This document shows, in pieces, positions 47,105 through 58,930 of a stretch of DNA of 64,000 nucleotides. The DNA is taken from NCBI RefSeq assembly GCF_023065955.2, contig NW_026622786.1:43572938-43636937 (forward strand), given 5' to 3'. The notes under the pieces were generated by a model. The model worked only from the letters and a program-made list of their open reading frames with translations, was not told where the DNA came from and searched no databases. The DNA comes from Ursus arctos. Taxonomy: Eukaryota; Chordata; Mammalia; Carnivora; Ursidae. The translations under genes were made by a program, and so were the position numbers. The first letter of the stretch is position 1, and every line of letters begins with the position of its first letter.

Positions 47105-47960
47105 AATTCATGCAACCATTCATTAGTTTGCTGAACGCACTGTGCTAGATGCTAGATACATAGTGATGAATAAAATAATCATGATCCCAGCCCTTTCAGT
47201 CTTTTGACTGACAAGTAAACAAACAAATACACATGAATTCATATATTAAGAAAGTGCTATGCATATAATTAACAGGGGAGCATAACAAGGAATATCAGGA
47301 AGAATTATATATATATATTAAAGACTTTATTTGAGAGAGCATGCTTGTGCATGAGGGAGAGAAAGAGCAAGCACCAGCAGAGGGGAGGGGCAGAAGGAGA
47401 GAGAGAAGCAGACTTCCCTCTGAGCAGCGAGCCTGACTTATGACTCCCTCCCAGGACCCTGGGATCATGACCTGAGCCAAAGGCAGACGCTTAACCAACT
47501 GAGCCACCCGGGTGCCCTGGAAGAATTATATTTTATTGGCATAATCTGCAAAAGGCCTGCCTGAGGCAATGCCTTTAATAATTTGGGACATAGAAGAGGG
47601 GAAGAGATAGCATCAAAAAGACCCTGGGGGCAAGGTATGGAAAGCAGAGGAACAGCAGCCCAAAAGCTCTGACACAGAAAGGAACTTGACATGGTCAAAG
47701 AACTGGATGGAATGAAAATAAGCAGGGGACTAAGGTATAGGAGATGATTTCTCAAATAAGCAAAAGCAAGATCATGAGCATTGTGAGCCATGGGAAGGAA
47801 TTCAGATTTTGTCCCAAGTGAAATGGAAAATCACCAAAAGATTTAGACAGGCAACTGCCATAACCTGACTTACTTTTTAAAGGATCACTCTAGCTGCCCA
47901 GTGGCGTTATCCAGGGGGACAGCAATGAAGGGGAAAACAGGGAGAGCAGTCAAGAGGGAA
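47105..47960 (-). repeat. L2, antisense, split by a SINE
   Basis: 'gctagatgctagatacatag' start, 'ctttcagtcttttgactg', and after the SINE 'gcaaaggcctgcctgaggc'-type and 'aggatcactctagctgccc' (about 47,881) text of reverse L2. Confidence 0.75.
47298..47531 (-). mobile_element. SINEC, antisense, in L2
   Basis: Right head GAGCCACCCGGGTGCCC. GGAAGAATTATAT duplicates at 47298-47310 and 47519-47531. Confidence 0.93.
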
Positions 47961-47964
47961 AGCT

Positions 47965-48390
47965 GCCTGGCATTCCCCACCCAGTCAGAACGATGGCCTT
48001 AGGCTCAAATACAAATACCATCTTCACAAAGAAATTAATTTCATATCTGACAACCTAAGTGGGTCTTTCCTAAGTGTGATCTGATTCAAAATTCTTCAAA
48101 GGGAAAACAAAGAAACACTCAAAATATTTTTTTAATTCAGTTTCTCTCAAGTCAAAAATTAAGCAATCTTTTTGATTTACATAACCTCCTTTGATGTGGG
48201 TTGATTTCATACTGGAATGGATTTCAATAGTCCTAAGTGATTCTCTGTACTAAGAGGTAAACCATAAAAGTGGCAAAAAACAAACAAAAAACCCAAAACA
48301 AACAAACAAAAACAACAACAATTAAAAACAGGGTGTATGGCTATGTGCATGTTTATTACATACACAGAACCAGAGCCAAAGGGCCTGGGT
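47965..48390. other. Unique intronic DNA
   Basis: An A-rich (CAAA)n stretch at about 48,275-48,322 is the only simple sequence. Confidence 0.4.
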
Positions 48391-48394
48391 CGCC

Positions 48395-48535
48395 AAAAAT
48401 AGTTTGGTGACCTTAAGGATTCTGTGCCTCAGTTTCCTTACCTGGAAAATAGAGATTAAATGAGTTAAATAAGTATGAAGTGCTGAAAATAGGGCCCAGG
48501 CCTTAGTGCACAATATATGTTAGATAATAACTATT
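48395..48535 (+). repeat. MIR SINE fragment
   Basis: CCTCAGTTTCCTTACCTGG (about 48427) and 'gattaaatgagttaaataag' are MIR core and 3' half. Confidence 0.75.
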
Positions 48536-48539
48536 TTTT

Positions 48540-49115
48540 GGAAAAACTGGTCATTACTTTCAATGTTATGTTATTGTTTATTCTGGTCTCTATTTCATTT
48601 CTGACTTTTAGTTGTTATTTCCTGCCTCTACTAAAAAATTTCAGCTACGTTTCTTCTTTTCCTAGTTCTTATGGTATAATGTGAAGTTGTTTATTTGAAC
48701 TTTTTTCCCTTAATATAAGCATTTATAGCATAAATTTCACTCTAACATCTGCTTTTGCCACATCCCATAGGATTTGGAATATTGGCTTTCTTTTTCTTTT
48801 GTTTTGAGACATATTTTGATTTGCTGTTTCTTATTTAGCCCATTGCTTGTGCAGGAATATGCTGTTTAATATTTACATATTAAATATTTAATATTTACAT
48901 TGTAGATTTCCCAACTTGGTTTTATTGTTGATCTTTAGTTTCATACCAGCATAGCTGGAAAACATACTTGGTATGATTTTAGTCTTCTGAAATTCATAAT
49001 ATGTTATGTGTCCTTTTATGTGATTTAACCAGGGGATTCTTCTGTGTGTACTTGAAGAAAATGTGTATTCTATTTTTCTTGGATAGAATGTTTTATATAT
49101 ATATATCTTTTAGAA
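48540..49115 (-). mobile_element. L1 ORF2 fragment, antisense
   Basis: 'cacatcccataggatttgg' (about 48,760) and 'gaaaatgtgtattctatttt' (about 49,057) are reverse L1 endonuclease-RT linker text. Both ends are truncated. Confidence 0.75.
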
Positions 49116-49203
49116 CAGTGTATTCTGAAGTATGCTTCAAGTAAAAGAAATGTTCTTGTTGAAAAAAAAAAAGAAACTTTAAATGAGGGTACTCATTTAA
49201 AAT

Positions 49204-49424
49204 AAAACATATCAGGGGTGCCTGGATGGCTCAGTCAGTTAAGCGTCCAACTCTTGATCTCAGCTCAGGTCTTAATCTCAGGGTCAAGAGTTTTAAGCCT
49301 TGTGTTGGGCTCCACCCTGGGCATGGAGCCTACTTAAAAAATGAAATGAAATGAAATGAAATGAAATGAAATGAAATGAAATGAAATGAAATAAAATAAA
49401 ATAAAATAAGATAAAGCATATCAG
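49204..49424 (+). mobile_element. Short SINEC with pentanucleotide tail
   Basis: Head GGGTGCCTGGATGGCTCAG, body to 'ggcatggagcctacttaaaa', then AAATG units. AAAACATATCAG (49204-49215) and AAAGCATATCAG (49413-49424) flank it. Confidence 0.9.
49340..49410. repeat. (AAATG)n then (AAAAT)n microsatellite
   Basis: About ten ATGAA units grade into ATAAA units, in place of a plain SINE A tail. Confidence 0.95.
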
Positions 49425-49600
49425 AGGGGAGATGAGTGGGGGGGTGAAATCGATGAAGGGAATTAAGAGTACACTTACCATGATAAGCACTGAGTAATGA
49501 TGTTTAGAATTGTTAAATTACTCTATTGTACACCCAAAACTAATATAACACTGTCTGTTAACTATACTGGAACTAAAATAAAAACTTAATAAAAAAATTT
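49425..49600 (+). mobile_element. Carnivore L1 3' end, sense
   Basis: 'acaccaaaactaatataac'-type text near 49,532 and 'actggaactaaaataaaaac' are the young carnivore L1 3' UTR and tail. Confidence 0.75.
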
Positions 49601-49659
49601 TTTTTAAATAACAGTAAAGTAGTTAATAAAAATAAAATGGTCACACAAATTCTCTTCTC

Positions 49660-49845
49660 ACTAGCCATGGCATTAGGCAAAGAAGATGAGTTTTGTCTAA
49701 ACCTCAGGGTTCCTCACAGGTAAAATAGATTTGATACTAATAGTATTTTTCTAATAGGATTATTGAATGATAAAGGAGATCACATGAATGCCTTACATTA
49801 CCTACCACAAACTTAGTACCCAATAAATGTTCATTAAAATTATTA
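49660..49845 (+). repeat. MIR SINE
   Basis: CCCAATAAATGTTCATTA at 49820 ends a recognisable MIR 3' half. Confidence 0.65.
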
Positions 49846-49914
49846 TTATTATTGTGGGCAAATACAAATAGGTTTGTCCATGTATGATTATAGGAATAGA
49901 TTCTATTATATACA

Positions 49915-50145
49915 TTTAACTCCAGCCAGACTCCTACTAGATTCGAATCCTACCCACCCACACCCTGATCCCTCTTTGTACAACCTCGGGAAGGTTACTC
50001 AACTTCTCTAAGTCTCAATTTCTTCATCTAAATGGGAATTTATAACTCATACTCTAGCCTATGAGCTTGATTAAATGAGACAATGCAAAAATATAAAGTT
50101 CTCGATAAAAACAGTAAGCACTCAGTAAATGTAAACTATTGTTAC
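49915..50145 (+). repeat. MIR SINE
   Basis: GATTAAATGAGACAATGC at 50069 and 'agcactcagtaaatgtaaac' are MIR. A second MIR lies just upstream in the same orientation. Confidence 0.75.
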
Positions 50146-50193
50146 AATTACTATTATCATCCATGCAGACTCAATTTCCCTTAGAAAGGAATT

Positions 50194-50312
50194 AAATCCT
50201 CAGCTTTCCAGGGGCACCTGGCTGGCTCAATGGGTACAGCATGCAATGCTTGACCTCGGGGTCATGAGTTCAAGCCCCATGTTGGCTGTGGAATTTCTTA
50301 ATAAATAAATAA

Positions 50313-50365
<53 letters not shown>

Positions 50366-50438
50366 TATGTATATGTGTGTATATATATATATAAAATAAA
50401 ATTGTTTAAAAAAAACACACAAAAGAAATCCTCAGCTT
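50194..50438 (+). mobile_element. Short, old SINEC with TA-expanded tail
   Basis: Head GGGGCACCTGGCTGGCTCAA, 'gggtcatgagttcaagcccc' box B region, then TAAATAAATAAATAAA and a long TA run. AAATCCTCAGCTT duplicates at 50194-50206 and 50426-50438. Confidence 0.9.
50317..50393. repeat. (TA)n microsatellite with embedded perfect palindrome
   Basis: TA units surround TATACACACATATACATATG and its reverse complement. Positions 50340-50393 form a perfect 54-bp palindrome centred between 50366 and 50367. Confidence 0.9.
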
Positions 50439-50439
50439 C

Positions 50440-52145
50440 TCTTCCATCTCCATGCCTCCTACCCCTCCTCTCACCCACTGTACTAAGTGCTTGATGATAA
50501 ACTTCCTCTTCACAAGCCTCTGTTTGCTGAAGATAAGAGGGAAAAACAGGCCAAATACAGACCCCTTTCACCTACATAAATCTAGAACATACAGTGAACT
50601 TCAACTTTTCCAATACAGAAATCTAGGATGATATATGATTCAGATGTCATTTCTTTAAATAAGGTTTTAATACCAAGGGTCAAACACGGATGAGAGGAAA
50701 ACAAACCTTACTCTATCAACAAGTTAGAAGTCACAAGCAGAAATCCTGGCTCAGCTTAAGCCAGCAACCAGGCTGCTGGGGTTAAACAGCATGGCAGAAT
50801 TAAATAAACATTAAACCAGCTAAGGAACAAATAATTAAGTGACATAAACCAGGGTAGGAGAGAGAGATTCTCTTACTCCCAACTGAAAGAATGAGAGAAA
50901 AATAAAGAAGGCAGCAGGTGAAAGGGGGCAGGTAATTGCTGCTTCTAGGGAATGAATTTTCTCCTAGAAATAGGTTGAAAGAAAGGGCCACAAGTTTGAG
51001 GAGGTCAGCATTGAAAGAGCAAACACGAGTAATTGTAAAGTCAGCTTCCAGGCCGTGGCAAAGGTGTGCGGGATGACATGAGCTGTCATAAACACCATAC
51101 TGATGGTTTTATACTGGCGTAGAAATGAGTCACATTTCCCAGAGAATTCCTAATAGAATGGCTTATAACCTGGGACCCTGCGAGAGGGTTTTATCTACTT
51201 GGTAAATAGAGTTCTATAAGGCTTCCCTTCTACAGAGCTGGGATTATGGTTCTTTATACATACTAACTAATGATCCCTATAACAACTCTACCGGGGAGGG
51301 GCTCAGAGGCCAGAGATGAAAGGGGGGGAATCAGAAAAATGAGCTGCACCATGAATAGAAGCATGGAAATAGAGAGCCAGGAGAAAGTAAAAAGGTACAC
51401 CTTAGAGATTTGTTTTCTTTATGCCAACATGAGCCTATAAGAAGAGATTAAATCAGCAGTTTCCAATGCTTTGTGTTACTTATTAAAATCCCAAACAAGG
51501 CTGTGAATCATCAACATGAAAAAAAAAAAAAAAAAGAAAGCTATCATCTTTCGCCAGTCTTCATTCTCCCCATTCCTAATCCTTAAATAACGATTTTTTA
51601 AATATGAGACTGAGTAGAGCCAATGATTAAGACAGTGAACTCTAGCACTAATGCATTACCTTTCATGACCAAAGCCAGTACAATTTGACTTCAGAAGCTG
51701 TTTCCTGCACCCACAGCAGAGAAACGGACCTGGGTGGGGGAGGGAGGTGGTGCAGGGGCGGAAACAGAGCACAAGAAAGGGTTTGACCTACAATCACAGC
51801 AGGAGCCAAAGCCCTGGTTTATAAATCAACATAAACTGATGTTGAAACTGATTTGAAAGAAACTGAGTTTCCAGAAACACAGGAGGAGTGCCATCAGCGA
51901 GGGGTTCATTTCACCCCCAGCCCCTTGCTGTTGGACACAGAGGCCCACGCGTTTCAATATTCATGGAGGCCTGAGCCCCATGGCATCAGAAAGCTTGGGG
52001 TTTAATGAGAATAATGAAGGAAGAAATCAAATTTATTACAATGCCGAAAAAGCTTATTAGAATGCACTTGACTTAAATTTCTTAAACTGACTTAAATTCT
52101 TGTCAGTTTCTGGGGGGCACCGCATGTGTTTGAAGCCTTCCATGA
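50440..52145. other. Unique, repeat-poor intronic DNA
   Basis: About 1.7 kb with only an A18 run (51,520-51,537). No gene recognised. The part at 51,980-52,110 is AT-rich and may be conserved. Confidence 0.4.
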
Positions 52146-52358
52146 CTCAACAACTATTTGTTGTTGTTTTTTAAGGATTTTATTTATTTATTGGTCAGGG
52201 AGAGAGCACAAGCAGGGAGAGGGGAAGAGGGAGAAGCAGACTCCCCGCTGATCAGGGAGCCCAATGTGGGACTTGATCCCACAACCCTGGGATCATGACC
52301 TAAGCTGAAGGCAGACACTCAACCAACTGAGCCATCCAGGCGTCCTCAACAACTATTT
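52146..52358 (-). mobile_element. SINEC, antisense
   Basis: Left tail TTTTTAAGGATTTTATTTAT and right head GAGCCATCCAGGCGTCC. CTCAACAACTATTT duplicates exactly at 52146-52159 and 52345-52358. Confidence 0.93.
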
Positions 52359-52371
52359 TTTGAGTGGGATG

Positions 52372-52600
52372 TAGGATGTCAGGGCTGTGGCCCGCAGATG
52401 GGCCTCATCGGCATTACCTGGGGGGCTTGTCAGAAATGCAACTTCTTGAGCCCCAACCCAGACCTAAGGAATCATAAACTCTGCGTGTGGGGCTTAGCGA
52501 TCTCTGGTCAAACAGGCCGTTTGGGGTTTCTGGTGTAGTTCCAGCTGAACAGCACTTGTGGTCAGTGTATCTGTCAGAAGCCACAGACTTGGGGGGCTCT
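52372..52600 (+). mobile_element. MER5A-like hAT element
   Basis: 'ggcattacctggggggcttg' (about 52,411), 'cagaaatgcaacttcttgag' and 'catcagacctaaggaatca'-type text fit MER5A. Its ends are diffuse. Confidence 0.7.
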
Positions 52601-52825
52601 GGAGTCTGAATTCTAACCCCACCATGTGGCTTTGGGGAGTTACATCTCCCCCGTAAGCTTTCGTTTCCTCTTCCACATGGAGTGCTTGGCTCCACGCTCA
52701 GTAAATCCCTCTGACGTCCTCAGTGTGGGGCCCCTGGGCAAGAGCTGAAGATCCATGGGAGACCCTGCACAGGCCCTGACCCCCGCTCTGACAGTCTGCT
52801 GAAGGAATTTAACAGCCCAGCACAG

Positions 52826-53118
52826 GGGGTGGCACACTTTATCTGCAAAAGGACAGCAAATTTTTAAGGCTTTGCAGTCCAAATGTCAGCTTCTCAACTT
52901 TGCTATTGTAGCGTGGAAGCAGACACAGACACTAGGAAACAAAGAAACACGGCTGTGTTCCAGGAAAACTATTTATGGACACTGATATTTGAATCTCATA
53001 CATTTTCACACTTCGTGAAATCTTTTTCTTCTTTTGAATTTTTTTCAACCACTTAAAAATGCAAAACCCATCCTTAACCACGGGCCTGGCAACAGGGGAT
53101 TTGGCCCAACTGTAGCTA
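52826..53118 (-). mobile_element. hAT-type nonautonomous element
   Basis: 'tatctgcaaaaggacagcaa' and 'cggctgtgttccaggaaaac' (about 52,951) and the right part 'ggggatttggcccaactgta' follow a widely dispersed mammalian hAT element read in reverse. The family name is not assigned. Confidence 0.7.
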
Positions 53119-53119
53119 G

Positions 53120-53985
53120 AGGATCCTGGTCTAACACTCTTGGGTTAGCAAAACTGTTAAGCTATACAAACCATAGTTCCCTCATCAGTCCAACAAAAGT
53201 AAATAATGCCCATCTTGAAATCTTTTGAGATAATAAATAGCTGTAAAATATCTGGCAGGCTGTCTGCCAGAGAGAAGGTAGGCAGCAAACGGCAGCTACT
53301 GCCATTAGTATAATGAAGTGTCGTCTCCTGATCCGAGAAGACGAGGTGGAGCAGGGTGGGGACGCAATGCACAAGTGTAGACAAAACAGAGCTGGGGGTT
53401 TACAAACAGATTTGGGCTAAGCACCACTGGACATACAGCTATTCGCATACTGCTGAATTTATATACACACTAACAAGCAGTGAAAAATAAGCAAACTGTA
53501 CAAAGGAACGCCAATCACCTTACTCTCTTAACTTAAAAGAAGACATGTGGTTTACTCAGAACGTCCAAATTGCTGCCATGTGTGGACCGCCCTGCTTGTG
53601 CAAAGGAATGGCTCAAATCAAAGTGTATACAGTCTGTCTCTCACCTCAAAGCCTACAGGAGTTCACACTACCACACTGAGACCAAAGCCGCACTCCCCTG
53701 GGAGAACTCACAGCTGTTCAACATCTAGGGGGCCAATCGCGCTCAGGAAAAGGAAAAACCGAGGACTCCATTTTAGGTGAAATTCCGAGGGCTCAAGAAA
53801 GGCTCCAGTGTGTCCCTCGGTCCAGCACTCATGATTGGCTCATCACTGCTCCCTTTGGCTGCCAAGGGTCCGACCAACAGGAGTGTCCTCCCCTTCTGCT
53901 CGCAGCCAGCAGGCAATCCTTCCCCCCACCCGCTCCACTGCTCTCACTGCCTGGACGGGCAGTGGTCCCTTCTGAGGGCGAGGAT
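53120..53985. other. Unique intronic DNA
   Basis: No repeat recognised. Several overlapping open frames on both strands at 53,550-54,150 lack motifs. Confidence 0.4.
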
Positions 53986-53989
53986 GAGG

Positions 53990-54480
53990 ACCTGAGCAAA
54001 CACGCTGTCCTGCCCGGCAACCACTACCCACAGTCGGCTGTAGAGACTTCGAAATATGGCTAGTGTGACTGAGGAACCCATGTTTACCCACATTTTCAAC
54101 AATACTTGATTCAACTCTTGGAAAACTTTTGAGCATCTTTGGAGCAACCGGAACATGCGAATCTACTTTTTTGACTGTGCATTTTATAAAATCTAAATTT
54201 CTGATGAAAATTTAGCATCCAAATTGAGATATGCCGTAACGGCAAAATGTACACTGAATTTTGAAGACTTAATGAAACAAAAATATAAATATCTCATCAT
54301 TAATTTTTATATTGATTACACGTTGAAATGAAAATGTTTGGGATATATTGGGTTAAATATAGTATGTTATTAAAGTAAATTCTGCCTGTTTCTTTTTGCT
54401 TTTATGTGTTAACGTGGCTCCTAGAAAATGTAAAATCACGTAAGTGAGCCGCGTGGGATTTCTACCGGACAGCACTGCAC
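53990..54480 (-). mobile_element. hAT-type element, antisense copy of the 12,390 family
   Basis: 'gcctgtttctttttgctttt' (about 54,384) and 'gtggctcctagaaaatgtaa' are the reverse of the start of the 12,390 copy. The end 'ctaccggacagcactgcac' matches its terminal region. Confidence 0.65.
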
Positions 54481-56710
54481 TAAATAAACGTACTACCGCC
54501 AAGACTCGTATTCATCACAAAGCTGGACTCAGACTCAGCATTGGTTCAGCTCTGACCTCTGCACTCAAAATTCGCTTACCACCCATACCCTGGAGAACAG
54601 CCCTTCTTTCCCGGTTACCATTTTCCCTGCTTGATAAGGCAAAACCTTCACAGAGAGACTTTCACCCCTCTTTAGAGTCCAGTCTACTCGTGGGGCCAGA
54701 AACAGCAAACAACAGTGCCAGGAATGGCAGCCCCTGCTCTTTGCAAGGGTGTATCCCACTTGTCCCAAGGAGGCAGATCATCCCAGAACACTTCCTTGCT
54801 CATCCTAGTCCTTGAAACCTAAGATGAGCTCCAGGTGCACATTCTAATCCCACATCATGACTCACTTCCAATGCAGGACATACACATCTTACTTCCCACT
54901 CCCCTGTGTTCAGGACCTTCTCAGGGCAGGATGCAAATACGGTTTTCATAACAAACCAAAGAAGTTTTATTTTTGTGTCCAGTAAAGGAACAGCTAATAA
55001 ATACACTAAAAAAAAAAAAAAAACAAAATAACCTCTGAAGTTAGAGAGAAGTGCCCTCCAAGAAGGATTTTATGTGCAAGAATTTTAAAATCTGAGTAAA
55101 TATGAAGGTGCAATTGATTGAATGAATGTGGGTATATATTTTTATTTATATATTTACATTGACTATGTATATGCAAAGACATACGTTTCTTTTTTACACA
55201 AATACTAGAACGATTCGAGTACAAGGACCCCTCCTTCCTGGCCCCCAAGCCACCTCTTTGGGAGTTAGCTTCCCCCACTCTCCCAAGCACCAGATGTTGT
55301 GAGCCCCCACCCCTCCACATCACACAGGAAATGAGAGGAGGCCCCGAGATGATGGGGTATGGGGCACAGGGGCCTCTCTGAGAATGTTACCTACCCTGAG
55401 GCTCTAGTTTATTGAATCTCTGGATACCCTGGGCCAAGGTCTCTGATGAGGCAACTTTAAATCAGTTTAAAATCAGAACCAGAGCCTACTCTCAGTCCTT
55501 GCGCTGAGGGAAAAGAAAACAATAGTGAAAGCACAGATAATCCCTTCACCTCACTTGAGCCATTTCCTATAACCCCCTTCCTGCAGACAACCCTTGACAC
55601 AGCTGTTAACAAGGAGAGGAATTAAACAGTTTGGGGTTTAGCTCCTCTCCCTTTCCTGACTCTGGTGGAGGTGCTAATTGGCAGTAAAATGCATAAAAGG
55701 TGTACATCAGAATGGCTGGGGACGGACAGGATCTGGATAATCCATAAACTGAATAATGAGCCTTTTAATAACCAGGAGCTAACTGCAGCTCTCTGTAATG
55801 GGATCCTGGTAGCACTTGTAAATCTACTCTCTCCAATTAGAAAAATGCCTTCCTCCACTTTTCCCAGAAGCCAGAAAACAGAAAAGAACTCCTCCAACTC
55901 CCAGCCCTCAGGCACAACTGTGTGTTAAATTTTCACAAACAGAAATTTTCCTCCTGGGGAGGAGATTTCATAATTTTCCCTAGTCATCTACTGGAAAGCT
56001 GAATAGGCTCCCTCTGCTTTCCTCAAATCTAAACCCTTCTTTAAAGCCCACCAGTTCCCAAGACAGGTTTCCTCGACTCAGGCTGTTATCTAACTATTAA
56101 TAATACTAATAATAGTTTTGCCATATGTGTACAGTGCGTTCTGCTTTGAAGAGTGCCTTTGAAAGCATTAACTCTTTTGGACACCAACACCGCCCCAGAG
56201 GGGATCCAGGTTGGGAAGCCTGAAGTCTATACGATTTGTGGGTCTCCTTAAGAAAATGAACATAAAATTATAAATACAAAAATCCAGGGCCTTTTCCCAG
56301 AGCCTTGGAGGGGCCCTGAAGCTTGGCCTAAGGGGAAATCCAACTCTGTATGACCCCTCTCCTTCACTCCCCCACCCCTTGCAAAGAGACCCATGGATTT
56401 CTCAGGCTAGGGGGAGGGGTCATGTGACTTTCACAAGATCAAAGGGCTATTCAGTGTTGGAGGCAGAATTAGAACTTTCTTACCTCCCCAGTCTCTGTGG
56501 CCCTCTATTTCCCCCGAGTTCCTAGGTCACAAAGGAAACTCTGAAGAAGGAACAGATAAAAACAGCACAGCCAAAAGTGATCCTGACCAGGCGGGTGTTA
56601 GGAAGCTGTCTAGACTGAGTATTGCCTGGGTAGAAGATGGTGAAATAAACACGAAGTCCCCACAAACATTCACTTAAATTGGCACTGTAGGCAAAAGACA
56701 CACTACCTAA
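54481..56710. other. Unique, repeat-free intronic DNA with a possible conserved block
   Basis: About 2.2 kb without a recognised repeat apart from an A17 run (55,008-55,024). The block at 55,640-55,960 is rich in TAAT and ATTA motifs. No exon recognised. Confidence 0.4.
55640..55960. promoter_or_regulatory. Candidate conserved noncoding element
   Basis: GCTAATTGGC (55674), ATAATCC (55737), GAATAATGAG (55752), TTTTAATAACC (55763) and CCAATTAGAA (55834) are clustered homeodomain-type sites. The block is repeat-free. No alignment could be made, so this is inference from motif density. Confidence 0.3.
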
Positions 56711-56714
56711 CCAC

Positions 56715-56905
56715 ACAGAGCCAGGTGAATTCCATCCTCACCGCTTACTAACCACAGGACCTGGGACAAGTTACTGACTTAGCTTCTCGGAACTTCAGTG
56801 TCTTCATTATAACACAAGTTTGCCTGAGATGATGTATAGAAAGCACTCAGCATAGGACTGAGCCCGACCGCTCTAGGTGCTCAATAAATAGCAACTATTA
56901 TTGTT
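56715..56905 (+). repeat. MIR SINE
   Basis: 'gacctgggacaagttactg' and TGCTCAATAAATAGCAAC (about 56879) define a nearly full MIR. Confidence 0.8.
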
Positions 56906-56909
56906 GCTT

Positions 56910-57605
56910 TTGTTCTCAATTCATCCAAAAAGCACTGCTTCTCCACAAGAAACTCGTTCCCCAAAGTGTGCAATTGGAAGCTGCAAAAGCATTCTGTTCG
57001 GTCACCTTCAGACTGAAAATCAGCCAGCATCTCCCCCCAGCAGAAAGAAACGTCGTAGCAGATTTATTAGACCAAGGGCCTTGTCTGTTCCACTTGCCGG
57101 GTGATCTTAGAGTTTCAGATTTATAATCTGTGTACCTGTGAAGTCTCTGTGGCTTTCCAGCCTCAGCAAAGCCAGACTGTTCTCAAACACTTTGAGACCT
57201 CCTAGTGTGAGAACCACAAATTGGGATTGTGGGTGTTGGTTTTTTGTTTTGTTTCTACTTTTGCTTTTTTGTTTGTTTCTGTTAACCTGGAGAACCAAAA
57301 AGATCATAACAAAAGATAAGCCATTCCTGCACTTCCTTCTTTCTTCCTTCTAGTCCAGTACTCCCTTCCCCTTCCCTCCAGATTTCAAATTGGCTCCAGA
57401 TTTTAAAGGAGACACAGTAACAGATGTACGAGAAACAAACTGAGAAGGAATTTAAGGAACAAAGTAACTGGTAAGCTCTAACCTGCTTGCTACATGTTAG
57501 AGTGAAAAATCCATGCTATATCCATGAAGAATTCAGGTGTTTACAAAAGAGGACAGGTTAGGCCCATGTCTAGAAATGGCATCTCAAAAAATAAAAAACC
57601 GAATA
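56910..57605. other. Unique intronic DNA
   Basis: No repeat recognised. A short T/G-rich tract at 57,237-57,280 is simple sequence. Confidence 0.4.
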
Positions 57606-57690
57606 CATGAATGCATTTATGTATTCAATAAACCTTCAAGTAACACTTTAGTGAGACCCAGGCAAGTTCCTACGGGACACCAAGTTGAAT

Positions 57691-57930
57691 AAGACAAGGC
57701 TTTTTCTGGGGCGCCTGGGTGGCACAGCGGTTAAGCGTCTGCCTTCGGCTCAGGGCGTGACCCCGGCGTTATGGGATCGAGCCCCACATCAGGCTCCTCC
57801 GCTAGGAGCCTGCTTCTTCCTCTCCCACTCCCCCTGCTTGTATTCCCTCTCTCGCTGGCTGTCTCTCTCTCTCTGTCAAATAAATAAATAAAATCTTAAA
57901 AAAAAAAAAAAAAAGACAAGGCTTTTTCTG
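57691..57930 (+). mobile_element. SINEC (young, ursid-type) with 18-bp perfect duplication
   Basis: Body 57709-57912 has the GGGCGCCTGGGTGGCACAGC head, CTCTCTCTCTGTC end and A17 tail. AAGACAAGGCTTTTTCTG is identical at 57691-57708 and 57913-57930. Confidence 0.96.
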
Positions 57931-58296
57931 TCCCCAAGACGCATCAGGGTAGCCACCCATACCTCCATCCATATACTACCACACCATTAGCATTATTCAC
58001 TCTTAAGGCTCAGCGAACACCAGCTGATTGACCTACTGAAGGCCCCCGCCCTTTAGGAGTTCACAAACAGAGGAGTCGGGAAGGCAAACAGCGAACTGAC
58101 AGTACCGGGTAATAGCTGCTGCTACAGAGATGAGACCTGAGACCACGGGCGCTTGGAGAAGCCTGCTGAAACACGGGAAGGCTTCACCCCAGATGGGACA
58201 GTGACCCAGGAGCTGAAAGATGAGCACGACTTTTGTCGCTGGAGGAAAAGTGATAGCGGAGGGAATTTCCTGCAGAGAAAACAGCATGCCAACAGC

Positions 58297-58510
58297 AACG
58301 AATTGCTAATGGTTATTTATCCAGGATATGTCAGGTTCTGTTCTCCAGAATTACCTCAACTATTCCTCATAACTTGAAGAAGTAGGCACTATTTTTGTTC
58401 CAAACCCACAGCTGAGAAAGCGGAGGCTGATCAATCTCATGGCTGAAGCCGGTGGGTCTGATATCAAAGCCAAGGCTGTTAATCCCCACCTATACCACAA
58501 AGACATGGAC
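58297..58510 (-). repeat. MIR SINE, antisense, in L2
   Basis: GTAGGCACTATTTTTGTTCC (58382) and 'gagaaagcggaggctgatca' are reverse-MIR core. Confidence 0.7.
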
Positions 58511-58930
58511 CCATGAGGAAGTGCCACATCTACAGACCCCGGATGAGTGTAGGTTAAGTGTCTGGGTGAGGAACCCGGGTAAAAGCAGCAGGCAGTGAGG
58601 TCAGGTGTGTGCAGGAGCGAGATGGTGAAGGAATTTGAAGCCCAAGCTAAACAGTTGGGTTATCCCCCTGGGGCTGGAGAGCCAAGACAAGCATTCAAGC
58701 CTGTAAGTGGCTTGATCAGTACTGCACTTTACACAATCTCATGAGAGTGACGTGGAAGATGGGCAAGTTTTGGGGGAGCCTGAAGAAAAGGAGGCTATTT
58801 CAAAAGACAGAGCAAACATGAGGCCCTGAACGAGGCAGAGAGAGAGTAAGAATGGAGAGTAACAGGCAGATTTGAGAGATTCTTCTAGATATAATTGATG
58901 CAATATGGTGAAGAATTAGGTCTGGGGGAG

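Larger units (their letters stand above)
57610..58930 (-). repeat. L2, antisense, split by a SINEC and a MIR
   Basis: Reverse L2 begins 'tatgtattcaataaaccttc', resumes after the SINEC with 'ttaggagttcacaaacagag' (about 58,053), and after the MIR with 'atggtgaaggaatttgaag'-type text (about 58,622). Confidence 0.65.
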
